DNA of 64,000 bases, from contig NC_051851.1 of the NCBI RefSeq assembly GCF_905115235.1, positions 111,360,868 through 111,424,867 of the forward strand. The letters are read 5' to 3'. Positions 44,045 through 55,416 of the stretch are shown here, piece by piece; the first letter of the stretch is position 1, and every line of letters starts with the position of its first letter. The DNA is from Hermetia illucens. Lineage: Eukaryota > Arthropoda > Insecta > Diptera > Stratiomyidae. The position numbers were made by a program, and so were the translations under genes. A model generated the notes under the pieces. The model was not told where the DNA came from. It searched no databases and worked only from the letters and a program-made list of their open reading frames with translations.

Positions 44045-47000
44045 TGGTCCTTCGATATCTGGATCCTGGTCGAGCCAATATTTTCAGACATCCTACATAT
44101 TCAGTCATTCGTCGATACTACCGCATACTATAATGGCTCCGGGACAGGCAGAACAAGGAAGTTCAGCATCCACAACAAACGTGATCAGCGAGCAACGACA
44201 CAATCTGGAGGAAGTTCTTCGTCTGATTCGGAACTTCAAGAAGGATTCGAGGACGCGATACAACCTACAATATTTTGAACACCGAGAGGAGACGCTAAAG
44301 CTAGTACGGGCGAACTGCGAAGCCTTGCACGGAAGGGTGAAGGCCGTGAGGGCTCAGGATGCCGTACTGCTTGAGCAGTACATGAAAGAGTACGAGGAGG
44401 TCGAGGATGCCTGGGGCGAATGTTCGGTGGTATACCGTCAAAACATTGCCGGTTACATAGCTGCGGAGAGCAGTAAGGCTGGAAAGGATTAAAATACCCA
44501 GCTACGGCGGCGACTACACTCAGTGGGCAGCATTCCATGACTTATTCAAGGTCATGGTGCACGACAACAACAAATTAAGTGGTATACAAAAGCTTCAGTA
44601 TCTTCGTGCGTCGGTCAACGGCGAGGCAGAACAATTGATACGCCACCTCACTCTAACAGAGACTAATTATGCGCCAGCATGGAAGTTACTGAAGGAACGA
44701 TACAACAATAAGAGGGCCATCGGGAATGCCTACATGAAGGGCATATGGAGTTTACCGACCAGCACTCCAGCTAGTGCGATATGTATCAAACGCATATTGG
44801 ACACGACCGAGCAATTCCGTGCCAATACTGAATCATTGGGAGCAGATTTAGTCGACCTAATCATGGTGTACATCCTGCAACAAAAATTGGACAATGAAAG
44901 TAATTCTGAATGGCAGAAGTTTATTGGTTCTTCGAACGAGATACCAACTTTGAATCAATTCACGACCTTCTTGCATCAACGGTTCACAATACTGGAAGCA
45001 GTGCAGATTACCCAACGCAAGACGGTGAAAGTAGGGGCACACTCAGCATAAGCAACGGGAGCCGTCTGCCGAGTATGCCAGGGCGATCATCGAATTTCCC
45101 AATGCGACACATTTCTGAAATCAGACATAGTCAGACGACGAGAGTTGGTAGCATCTTTGCGGCCGTGCTACAATTGTTTGCACGAGGCTCATACAGCCAG
45201 GAACTGCCCGTCACGCAAAGGGTGCAAGCTGTGTGGAAAAAAGCATAACTCAATGTTACACCAAGCATCGTCGAATAGAGCCGCATCTTCAGCTTTGCCG
45301 AATCCAAAACAACAAGTCTCATCGCTGAATGCTAGCAACAGTGGCGTCGACATTACGGCTGTTCTATTGGCTACAACAAGGATTCGAGTAAAGGACAGCC
45401 AAGGAACGTTCATTCTTTTGCGTGCACTGGTCGATCAAGGGTCCCAGCGTTCGTTCATCAGTGACCACGTCGAGCGATAAATCTGACAATCAGCGGCATC
45501 GGGAGTCATTCAACGAGCAGCAAGGGAGCGATATCTGCTCAATGCAAAGAGAAATGGTCGACAAGGTGTTTGAACTTATCTCTTGTCGTAGTAAACCATA
45601 TAACGGACAAGATTCCCCAGTCCAAGACACCATGTAAGATAACTGAATTGAGACAGGAGGACTTAGATGATTCATCGTATCACATTCCGGGGAAGATCGA
45701 CGTCTTCCTGGGTGCTGACGTTTATGGCGATCTATTGGAAAAGGGCGTAATCCGGATAAAGAATACCAAAGTTTTAGCTCAAAAAACCAAAATCGGTTGG
45801 ATCCTGTCCGGGCCTGTCAACCAAGTAACACGAGCAGCAGAACCTTCCATCAGTATGGTTAGCATCGAACAGCTAGATGCTGAAAATTATGGGAACAGGA
45901 AGAGTTGCCACAAGAGCGAATCCTCACCCAAGAGGAAGCAGACTGCGAGAGGCAGTTCATCCGAACTACTAAGAGGGATCCAACGTCAGGCCGATACATA
46001 GTCAGGCTGCCGATTAAGCCTGACATAAACCCCTCGATCCTGCTGCATCCATCATTAAAAGACGCTGTCATTCGCCTCCGCCAGACAGAGACAAAATTCG
46101 AACGGAATCCAGAGCTCAAAGCGCAGTACAATGCATTCCTAAAGGAATATCTGGAATTGGGACATATGAGCGAGGTCCCGTCCGCAGGAATTTTTTGCAA
46201 ACACTCATACTACTTGCCACATCATGCTGTAGTTAGAGAGGACAGCACAACTACGAAAGTTCGCGTCGTATTCAATGCGTCCCATAAAACGTCCTCCGGC
46301 ACCTCGTTGAACGATATCCTAATGGTGGGACCAAATACGCAATACACCATCTTTGATGCGATGGAGGAGACATAAATACGCATTGGCTGCTGACATTGAG
46401 AAGATGTACCGACAGATACTCGTGGACAGTCGAGGCTGCGACTTACTGCGAATTGTTTGGAGACCAGAACCCCAAGGTCCAATAAAGCACTACCGGCTAA
46501 ACACAGTAACTTATGGCACCGCCAGTGCTCCCTTCCAAGCAACACCTACACTACAACAGGTCGCTGAAGACGAGCAATTCACGTCACCATCAGCAAGTGA
46601 AAGCATCAAAAAGGACTTCTATGTAGATGACTTGCTGACCGGATCCTCGACCATAGAAGGTGAAGCGAAATTGCAAAACGATATTGTGACCGTTCTCAAA
46701 AAAGCTGGATTTAACATTCGCAAATGGTCCACGAATTATGAGGAGGTTCTGAAACATGTAAGCACCGCTGACCGGGAAACGTCTGACGTAGTCAACATCA
46801 ATCTAGAGAATACCGTCAAGACATTGGGTTTGCAATGGATTCCTAGAGACGACATATTCACCTTAAAAGTGAAACTGCCTTACATCTCAGCGAACGAGCC
46901 AGTTACGAAACGAATAATTACATCCAATGCTGCAAGATTATTCAATCCGCTTGGTTGGATCCAGCCCATCATATTAGTTAGCAAGATATTTATCCAAAGG

Positions 47001-49444
47001 TTGGGGCTACAGAAACTGGATTGGGATAAGCCCGTACCTGACCAGTTGAAAATCGAGTGGCTGACCTACATGAAGGAGTGGCCAGCGTTATCACAACTTC
47101 AAATACCACGATACATACAGACGTCTGATCGCTGCAAGGTAGAACTTCATGGTCCCTGCGACGCGTCAATGGCAGCTTTTGCAGCGGTGATTTACGTTCG
47201 AGTAATACATCCGGATGGCACGGTATCTGCGAACATATTAACATCGAAATCGAAAGTGGCACCTTTAAAGATACAGTCAGTACCCCGGCTAGAATTGAAC
47301 GGTGCCGTCCTACTATGCAGATTGATAAAACACGTGAAGCAAGCCAGCGAATTCCCTGCCGACACAGCTGAATTTTACTGGACGGATTCGACCATTGTGC
47401 TCGCTTGGTTGATCACCCAGCCAGATGGAAAACGTTCGTCGCAAATAGGGTGAGCGAAATCCAGGCTACGAGCAACTCTAGTCAATGGAGACACGTCGAT
47501 ATAGAGTGGAACCCGGCGGACATAGCGTCATGGGGAGTGACTGCTTCTCAGCTCCTCAAAAGCGACTTGTGGTGGAACGGACCCGAGTGGCTGCAACACA
47601 AAACAATCAACTACTCGTCAAGGGCAATCGGCATTACCACGACACTCGAGAGGAAGCCTGAGACCTCCTGCAAAGTTGTGAAGGTTGCGAAGTTCACTTT
47701 CGACGATACTATACTGGGGGGGCACTCCTACTGACTAGAATTGTGGCATATTGCCTTCGCTTTAAGTCACCAACTATTGCAAAACTTGCAACCCTGACAA
47801 CTTCGGAACTCAACAACGCTGAAATGGCTTGTGTACGGCTATCCCAAGCACTATCTTTCAAAGGTGAGATAGAAAGGTTGGACAAGGGACAACCAGTTCC
47901 AGCTACTTTAAAATTATTCCAGTTGGCACCGTTCACTGATTCTGAGGGGATCCTCAGGGTGGGCGGAAGACTGCGACACTCACTATTATCGGACGATCGT
48001 AAGCATCCAGAGATTCTAAGTCCTGACTGCAAGTTGTCCGAATTGATCGTAAGAGCATACCATTTGCGCACTTTGCATGGAGGCAATCAAGTAATCCAAG
48101 CAGCAATCAGAAGACAGTACTGGATATTGCAGTCTTCCAAATTGGTAAAAACATGCATCCACAAATGCATAACCTGTCTTAAATCAAACGCAAAGCCAGG
48201 AGAACAGTTAATGGGAGCGTTACCTGAAACACGAGTCACCCCTGGAAGAGCCTTCAAAACCTGCGGACTGGATTTTGCCGGACCAATGCAACTAAAATGG
48301 TCATCAGGCAGAGGCGCTAAAACGATGAAATCCTATATAGCACTCTTTATCTGCTTGAAGACCAAGGCCATTCACTTGGAGGTTGTGAGTGATTCTCTGG
48401 ACAAGCGTGTCTTGCAGCAATCAAACGATTTGTGTCCCGTCGCGGTTTGTGCTCGGATTTGTATTCTGATTGTGGTACAAATTTCGTAGCAGCCAGTAAA
48501 GAAATAAAACACCAGTTCATGCAGATGATGAAAACCGTTCAGTCCACGGTAGCTAACGACAAAATCACCTGGCACTTCATACCCCCGAGCAGTCCTCATT
48601 TCAGAGGATTATGGGAAGCTGGGGTGAAGTCAGTTAAACTGCACCTGCAGAAAGTAATCGGTGACAGCTTGTTAACAATGCAGGAAATGTATACGGTTCT
48701 CACCCAGATCGAAGCAGTTCTTAATAGTCGGCCACTCATGCCCATCAGCGACGACGTTAATGATCTGGAAGCACTCACTCCCGCGCATTTTTTGATTGGC
48801 GAACCACTCATATCAATCCCGCAAGAAACCCCGAACGAAGAACTAAACCTGCTGAAAAAATGGAAACTGACACAGCAAATTGTAAAACAATTTTGGAACC
48901 GGTGGTCAGATGAGTTCATCTCAAGGTTGCAACAAAGGCCAAAATGGATGAAGACAAAGCCGAACATGGAACCCGGACAACTGGTATTAGTCAAGAGCGA
49001 GAATTATCCTCCATTAATGTGGCCATTAGCTCGTATCATTGAGGTTCATCCTGGTGCAGACGGTCTAGTTCGCGTAGCAACAATTAAATTACATGGCCGT
49101 ATTACCAAGAGACCAATCGTCAAGTTAGCGGTTCTACCTATAGAAGACCACCATCCAGTGAACATTCCAGAGGGTTCTAACAAGAATAAACATGCCTCCG
49201 CGAACAAACAGGACAGTCAGCCCACTAAAGTCAACCGGAAACGAAGATCTCAGCCAACAACTACTAGAGTTAAATCAAACAATGCAACTTCCGCTTCCCA
49301 CCACAAAATGGTACGACATACCGTCAACAAATTAAATGTCAACTAAATTATGCTAATGCTAATAAATATTAATCAAATATAACAAATTTCTCAATTTTGT
49401 CTTGTTCTATAATATGTACTTCAGACATATGTAGGTGGGCGGAA

Positions 49445-49846
49445 TGTTCGAATCACACAAAAAGAACTATGTAAGCAGTAAGCTAAAATTAATAAGTGCA
49501 TCGACACATTGGTCTACTTTCGCACAAATCAATATTAATTACTACAACATAATAGCAGTTCAAAAAAATGCTGAGCATGCGCTTGTGCCAGAAATGAATC
49601 AATAGGTCATGTAAACAAAAATGTGTAAATTGTAAATTGCTTAGTTATAAGATTTCTTGTATAAAAACAAAGTGATAGTAATAAACCACGCCACAAGCCA
49701 AAGAAAAGTGAAAAGCAGTATTTTCTTCTTGCTTCCTTCAGCGTACAATAATTTGAGGATTATTGTACCTATCCCGGCAGCCATCAACAATTTAAGAATT
49801 GTTGAATAGATATCAATTTAAGGATTGATATCTGTCCATTTTTACA
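49445..49846 (+). repeat. BEL/Pao 3' LTR
   Basis: A 402-bp LTR, about 99% identical to 43641-44044, followed by the second CTCAT target copy at 49847-49851. Confidence 0.92.
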
Positions 49847-51451
49847 CTCATGTCCACTTGCCTATACCCGTATGTGTTTATGCGGGAGGAATTTGCTGCC
49901 GCCAGTTTGAGCGGTTGTGGAAATAGTTGATGTTGCCGAGGTACGGGAAGAACCGAAACCTCCGCACCAGTATCGATGAGGTAGTTGCGCCTGCTGAGAG
50001 GGTCGTAAATTGTTAGGCGACGTGGCGCTGCGTTCTGGGTGGCCGTCGCCAGGACCCCCCGCGGACCTAGTTTTTTGCGGCAGGCGTGAATTTACAAGGG
50101 ATTGTACACTTGGTGACTTTATTGCCGAATCTGCGATGGTACCAGCAAATCTCTCGGTCCGTGGACTGTCCTGACGACCTGCTACCTGATCGCCCTTTTC
50201 GGGTGGCAGACCGCGAGTGAGCTCGTGATCTGGCGCCCGAACGCTGAGCGTCCAGCGTCGCCCGCATCTCAGCCACACTGGCTGTTAAGGCGGCTATTTC
50301 GCGCCTTAAGTCGACAACCTCGTCCGATGGCCGTTGAATGGCCGCTATGGTCGGGCGTACGTGCACCTCGTACACTTTGTCGGCCGCAGCTGGCAGTGCC
50401 TCCAAGGAACCTGAGACACACGCGAGGATCGCCTGGGTGCCTTCCGGGAGCCGACGCAGCCAAAGGGACTTCATCAACTCGTCGATCTTACTCCCACCCA
50501 ATTGCTTCATTTCGCGCAGCAATTGGCTGGGAGTTCGATCTCCCAACGTTAGGCCTGCCAGCAAGTGATCCAGTTTTGCTGACTCACTTACTGACAGATT
50601 AATTCAGTCTTGAGCAGTGAATATGATGCCGATTTCACTACGTCAGACATGAGCACGATGGACTCCTCGTCCAGGCCGACCACCGCGTGATTAAAACGGA
50701 TCGCGTCGGCTGTGATCCCGGACATCTGGAACTGTGCTTCTAAATGCACGAACCACAATTCGGGGTTCCGCCGTCAAAACGGAGGGACGCGCACGGCGAG
50801 GGCGGTCACTTGCGGGTCCGATGGGCCTGCTGCGTCTTTGTTGTTGATCGATATCTTGACTAATAAAAAGAAAACTTCTTTTCGACGCGAGTGTTAAAGC
50901 GAAGACGCGGTGAAACTGATCTAGTCGACACGGCAGGCCGAAGCCACAAATGCACGTACGAGCGAAAAACTCGCTAAAAAAGCGGAGAGCCAGTGAAAAG
51001 ATGACGATGTAAACGCCTCGACGCCGTCTTTTGCGGCGATTTTGTTTTTATTGTTACCACTTTTTTAAAACAACAAAATTTCAATAAAATTATAAATAAT
51101 AATAACGCGCCGTTGTTGATGGTTGTGGCGGCGGCTACGGTGTTGACGCTGGTCTTGACGGTGGCGGCTTCGAATCCCGCGGCGATAACGCTGGTCTTGA
51201 GGGCGGCGGCTTCGAATCCTGCGGCGATGACGCTGGTCTTGAGGGCGGGGGCTACGGTGGCTTCTCACGCACTATGGTGCAAGTTCACGGAATCTTGCTG
51301 GCACAGTTTCCTCTTAAAGCTGCACTTCTTCCTCCATCTTCGATAGACTTTCCATTTGAGAATTTATTCTGCGCTTTGTTCCTCGGTGGAATCTGGGACA
51401 GTTTGGTTCTAAACGTATTTTAATGCGGCGATGTTCGCTCCGGGGTCACTA

Positions 51452-51770
51452 ATATAAGAGTTCTCAGTCAAATCTAGCAGCTTGTATTTAACCTTTTATC
51501 CTTCTATTATTCGAAATAGATTTTTGACATATTTTTCGTATGTTGCAAAGTTCAATACACAATTTCAAGAAATTACTCTTATTATAAATTACTCTTATTA
51601 TAACTTCGAGATATTAGAAATAATACTGATTTCCGTATGTAACTGTTTTCTTTCTGCACGAAAATCTGATAAATCCGAGATATTAGAAATAATACTGATT
51701 TCCGTATGTAACTGTTTTCTTTCTGCACGAAAATCTTTTCTTTCACCGTCACTGCCAACCAACTGTCTTT
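51452..51770. repeat. right LTR-like flank of the gypsy element
   Basis: Near-identical partner of 38668-38985, including the 69-bp tandem duplication. It directly borders the primer-site-like TGACCCCG on the minus strand, the position expected for a 5' LTR end. Confidence 0.7.
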
Positions 51771-51772
51771 TT

Positions 51773-52262
51773 TAAGGTTTTGTGTAAACACAAAACCTTA
51801 TTAAAATCGGTTTACTGTCTGTCTGTCTGTCCGTCCGTCTGTCTGTCTGTCTGTCTGTACGTCACACGCATTTTTCTCGGAGACGATTATAGCGAATGAC
51901 ACCAAATTTGGTAGAAAGGTGGGAACTGTGAACGCTCACGCATACAGTGAATTACATCCTTTTACGTTGAATTTAAGGGGGGTCCCCACACATACAAAAG
52001 GGGGGTGTAAAATTTTTTTTCACCAAATATAGTCATATGGGGTATCAAATTAAAGGTCTCGATTAGTACTTTTCAAAGCCGATCTTAGTTTTGACATTCG
52101 TTGGAAGGGTGGGGAGCGCGGGGGGTTGAAAGTTATCACTTCCTTAAGGGGGCCATTCTCAGGAACTACCAAACCGAAAAATCTGAAAAAAATCAGGAGG
52201 CTGCCACTATATGGTGTCTGGGCTCCGAAATACCTTCCATGCCGATATCTGTTTAAATAAAT
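51773..52262 (-). repeat. HINE-II repeat, 5' half
   Basis: It starts AAGGTTTTGTGTAAACACAA, with an imperfect hairpin, then AAAATCGGTTTACTG and a long (GTCY)n run (51813-51861). The body runs through GAACGCTCACGCATACAG to CTGCCACTATATGG and stops near 52262. It occupies the same point of the LTR-like flank where the left copy carries a HINE-I, which is odd (see findings). Confidence 0.65.
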
Positions 52263-52269
52263 CCTGCCG

Positions 52270-52816
52270 CGTCACAGGTGTTATGTCCGGAGTGTAAGGC
52301 GGATGAGGCAAAACTTTCCAGCCAAGCAACTCCAACGTTTCTTTCACGAATTTCGTAGCATGAAGTCTAACGTTTTCGTGAAGCAAAATCGCTTTCGTGT
52401 GTCTTTCAGCCCGTTCAGGTCGTTTAGCGTGCAAAGCTAGATTTAAAGCAACCTTTTGCTTTCGATATCATTCAGCTGTCACAGCTTCAATCTTGCTTTT
52501 TTCGCTAAGGATGCTCATAGTGAATCCACTTTTCTTCACCGGGAATTATTCGATACAAAATTGACTTCTTTTTGTTTCTTTCAAGAAGCAGTTCACAACT
52601 GGCTAATCGTCTTTCGCTGTGCAACACATAGATAGCAACATAGGATAATAATAATCTTATTAAACAGCATCGTAGCCTTTCTTTCGACGGAATTACATAT
52701 CAAATGTATTTAATTAACTTCAATGTAATATGATTCAGTTCCCTACATTTCTTTGCCATCAATGAAAATTACGAATATAGATCAAATGTATTCAATTGTT
52801 TACTGTATAGTAGAAG
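52270..52816 (-). repeat. second copy of mariner N-part plus flank
   Basis: About 98-99% identical to 40215-40756, and ending at the same CTGTATAGTAG. The mariner part lies at about 52270-52630. Confidence 0.8.
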
Positions 52817-52869
52817 AAAAATGCAATTGTGTCGTTCGATTGATCTAGTGAACAATAAATCACATTTGT

Positions 52870-54480
52870 AAGTTCAATGGCCCACCCTGAATATTATTAC
52901 GAGCTGCATACAACCCATTTCCGAAATGATTCTTTATTGAATGCTAATTAAAACAAGTCAAAACTATCCAAACGGCTCGCAAATATTCACCGTAGTATAG
53001 ATAGAACTCTAAGAAAACTTTCCGAAACCTATTATTTCCTAAAATACGTTAGTTCATGCCAAATCTGTCAGGAAAACAAGTATGACAGAAATCCTCCGAA
53101 AGTAAAATTTGCTTTAACACACTCCTTTAAGACCTTTAGAAGTAATACATTCTGGCATTTATTTTCCGGAAAAAGGAAAACCTATTTTAAATATTATTGA
53201 CGAATTTTCTCGTCATATCCAATCCTACATCCTAAAAAACCGGAATGCCTAATAAATAAAGGAAGCAATCCTTACTTACATACCTCAATACCTTTCATCA
53301 TCATCATCAACGGCGCAACAACGGGTATCCGGTCTAGGCCTGCCTTAATAAGGAACTCCAGACATCCCGGTTTTGCGCCGAGGTCCACCAATTCGATATC
53401 CCTAAAAGCTGTCTGGCGTCCTGGCCCACGCCATCGCTCCATCTTAGGCAGGGTCTGCCTCGTCTTCTTTTCCTACCATAGATATTGCCCTTATAGACTT
53501 TCCGGGTGGGATCATGATCATGTCAATACCTTTGGTAGAATCGAAACATTAGTTATCGATAATGAACTCGGATTTAAAACCAAATAAACTACGGATTTAC
53601 TAGAATTATGGGAAATCGCTTATATCCGAAACTCAAATTCTAACTCCCCCGTTGAGCGTTTGCAATCCACATTAACCGACATGCTCAAACAAATGATAAA
53701 GAGTATACAATCCCTGATGTTTCAACTAAATTAAAAAACGTTGGCATTACTTACAATAACACAACCCATACAAGAACAGGGTATATGCCCCACCAACTTA
53801 TGTTCGGTAGGAAAAATCATTCAAACTTTACCCTAATTCTTGAAAGTCCGCAAGAACAATGCAAAAAATTATATGAAACAATCCGCACAAAAATCTATAA
53901 TTGGAGATTTCAATCAAGCCTGAGAAGACCCGCTGAGATCCTACCAAATCAATCATCTATGAAAAAGGTATACGTACCACTAAAATGCATAAACCCTTTG
54001 TAGAAAACAAAGTTGAACAGACACAAGAGACAGGACATCATAGATAACAAGAACAGGAAAGTAAAAAGATTAATAAATTTCAGGTCAAAACTCAAACGAA
54101 AAATTATCAGCCCGTGGACCGTGGACCCGTGGAATTTATCTAATATTCTGAATCTGGTAATAACTAATCTGAATGATGATAAAGAATTACTCATCTTACA
54201 AACCGGACAGTCTCAAATCATATCAGAACACCATCATCTAATACGCATAATTGATCTAAATATAATACATTCGAGTTAACAATCCAATATCTTAAAATGA
54301 GTATGAACCGATTAAGCAAAACTAAGGATCATGTACATTCACACAAGTATAGAGAACTTATACAAACCTTTAACAAATCAATGACAGTTATATTGTAACA
54401 AAAAATTTAAACCCAATTCGGATACTTGTAGTAATATAATTCATACCATTCAAGGAAATGCCTTAATATTCATTAATAAT
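52870..54480 (+). mobile_element. second Ty3/gypsy remnant (integrase and possible envelope-like region)
   Basis: A plus-strand fossil of the gypsy/errantivirus-like kind. The integrase zinc-binding and core regions lie in about 52970-53740, with its C-terminal part to about 54000 (ITYNNTTHTRTGYMPHQLMFGRKN). A Lys-rich frame at about 54013-54280 may be the start of an envelope-like gene. It is badly broken, in many places, and clearly old. A 227-bp RTE-b fragment has inserted at 53296-53522. Sequence at 57805-58100 may belong to the same element beyond later insertions. Confidence 0.6.
53296..53522 (-). mobile_element. RTE-b LINE 3' end, 5'-truncated insertion
   Basis: On the minus strand it ends GTTGCGCCGTTGATGATGAT, the RTE-b tail, and carries the GGCAATATCTATGG and CGATGGCGTGGGCC blocks shared with 19908-20000. 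TCAATACCTTT flanks it on both sides (53285-53295 and 53523-53533), an 11-bp target duplication. It inserted into the gypsy remnant. Confidence 0.88.
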
Positions 54481-54501
54481 TGTACAATTCAAATCAATCG
54501 T

Positions 54502-54600
54502 TTCTTATATTAAACAAGTCGGGAAACCGGAAGCTTTCTTATATTAAACAAGTCGGGAAACCGGAAGCTTGACGCTTCAGGTATAAAAGGAGGAGCATAA
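54502..54600 (+). repeat. HINE 3'-end fragment with a 34-bp tandem duplication
   Basis: The block TTCTTATATTAAACAAGTCG...CCGGAAGCT is present twice head to tail. The second unit continues with GAAGCTTGACGCTTC, the HINE terminal hairpin, and AGGTATAAAAGG. Sequence from 54281 to 54501 is unassigned or belongs to the gypsy remnant. Confidence 0.6.
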
Positions 54601-55215
54601 CGCAGTTCTCCATTCGCTGATAGCATTGACTCGATATATTTAAATCGCTCAGTTCTAAGCGATTTAAATATTCCGGGTCAATGCTATCAGCCAATGGAGA
54701 ACTGCGTAATGAAATGGCTTCACGCATTAACGCAACCTGAATGAAGTGGTATTCCACAACTGGTGTTATTTGTGATCGACGTATCAGCGCACGTCTAAAA
54801 TTTACCGCAATGTCATCCGTTTACCGCTCTCTATAGTTCTGAGTGTTGGCCGATTATTAAAGACAATAAACGACGTCTTCCGGTAATGGAGACGAAGATG
54901 TTGCTTTGGACTAGAGGAGTGACACGTTTTGATCATATTCGAAATGAGGATATCCGCGATCGATATGGGGTTGAACCGATCATGGGAAAACTGCGAGTGA
55001 GGCGTTTTCCATGGTATGGTCACGTAATTTGCGTTAACGAGAATTCACTTGCCAATATTGATCTGAACACGGAAGTCATTATGGCTTTATAAGCTGGATG
55101 GGGATTTAAAAGCCTCGCGATTACATTCAGATCATGTATTTGATAAAACAAAATGGCGAAACCAATCACGACGGACCGATCCCACTTGTGAACGGGACAA
55201 AGGCTGAAGAAAGAG
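54601..55215 (+). mobile_element. RTE-a LINE 3' end with a 5' inversion
   Basis: At 54707-55215 the plus strand carries the RTE-a C-terminus: METKMLLWTRGVTRFDHIRNEDIRDRYGVEPIMGKLRVRRFPWYGHVICVNENSLANI at 54886-55060, then the common 3' end near 55195. At 54601-54647 the same segment occurs inverted relative to 54660-54706, giving a 47-bp fold-back with a 12-bp spacer. That is the pattern left by twin priming during LINE insertion. Confidence 0.75.
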
Positions 55216-55416
55216 AAGAAGATGTGAGGAGCGACGAGTGCAGGACAGCTCCGTGTCACACAGCTAAAAATTCCATTGCCCTCTATTTTTTAGAAAGCGA
55301 TTTAAATAAATCATTTGATGGAAAGCCCTGTATTGATAATAGTCAACCTCATACGCTTCACAATCTGAGTTTAATATTATTAGCAAATGCGAAGAATTTA
55401 ACCTACAATAGATACA
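55216..55416. other. unassigned sequence
   Basis: No element or gene recognised between the RTE-a end and the next HINE-I copy. Confidence 0.4.

Larger units (their letters stand above)
43641..49846 (+). mobile_element. BEL/Pao LTR retrotransposon, young but broken
   Basis: Fossil copy of a Pao/BEL-family element, 6.2 kb. LTRs are 43641-44044 and 49445-49846 (TGTTCGAATC...TTTTTACA). Parts in order: gag at about 44130-45400, with a Cys/His zinc-knuckle region near 45170-45260; protease at about 45400-45480; RT at about 46000-47000, with a YVDD-type centre; RNase H at about 47100-47500; integrase at about 47740-49000; and a basic C-terminal tail to about 49346. The frames are interrupted in roughly eight places. 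The LTRs differ at about 1% of positions, so the insertion is recent on an evolutionary scale. It sits inside the gypsy element with a CTCAT target duplication. Confidence 0.93.
38668..52816 (-). mobile_element. Ty3/gypsy element of CsRn1 type, with repeated flanks; old, broken, nested
   Basis: The internal region is about 40757-51451 on the minus strand. The order is a primer-site-like TGACCCCG (tRNA-Trp type) near 51445, gag at about 50890-50060 with the CHCC signature CWYHRRFG...C..PC typical of the CsRn1 clade, protease (LIDTGAEVSV) near 50000, RT/RNase H at about 43500-42300, and integrase at about 42230-40760. Repeated sequence lies at both ends (38668-40756 and 51452-52816), partly LTR-like and partly flanking mariner DNA. 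A BEL/Pao element (43641-49846) and a SINE (41237-41546) have inserted into it. Frames are broken in several places besides these insertions, so it is a fossil, older than the BEL and SINE inserts. Confidence 0.75.

Noticed and set aside
45131-46200. Minus-strand open frames across the BEL/Pao region
   Set aside because: They are shadows of the plus-strand retroelement frames and show no motifs of their own.
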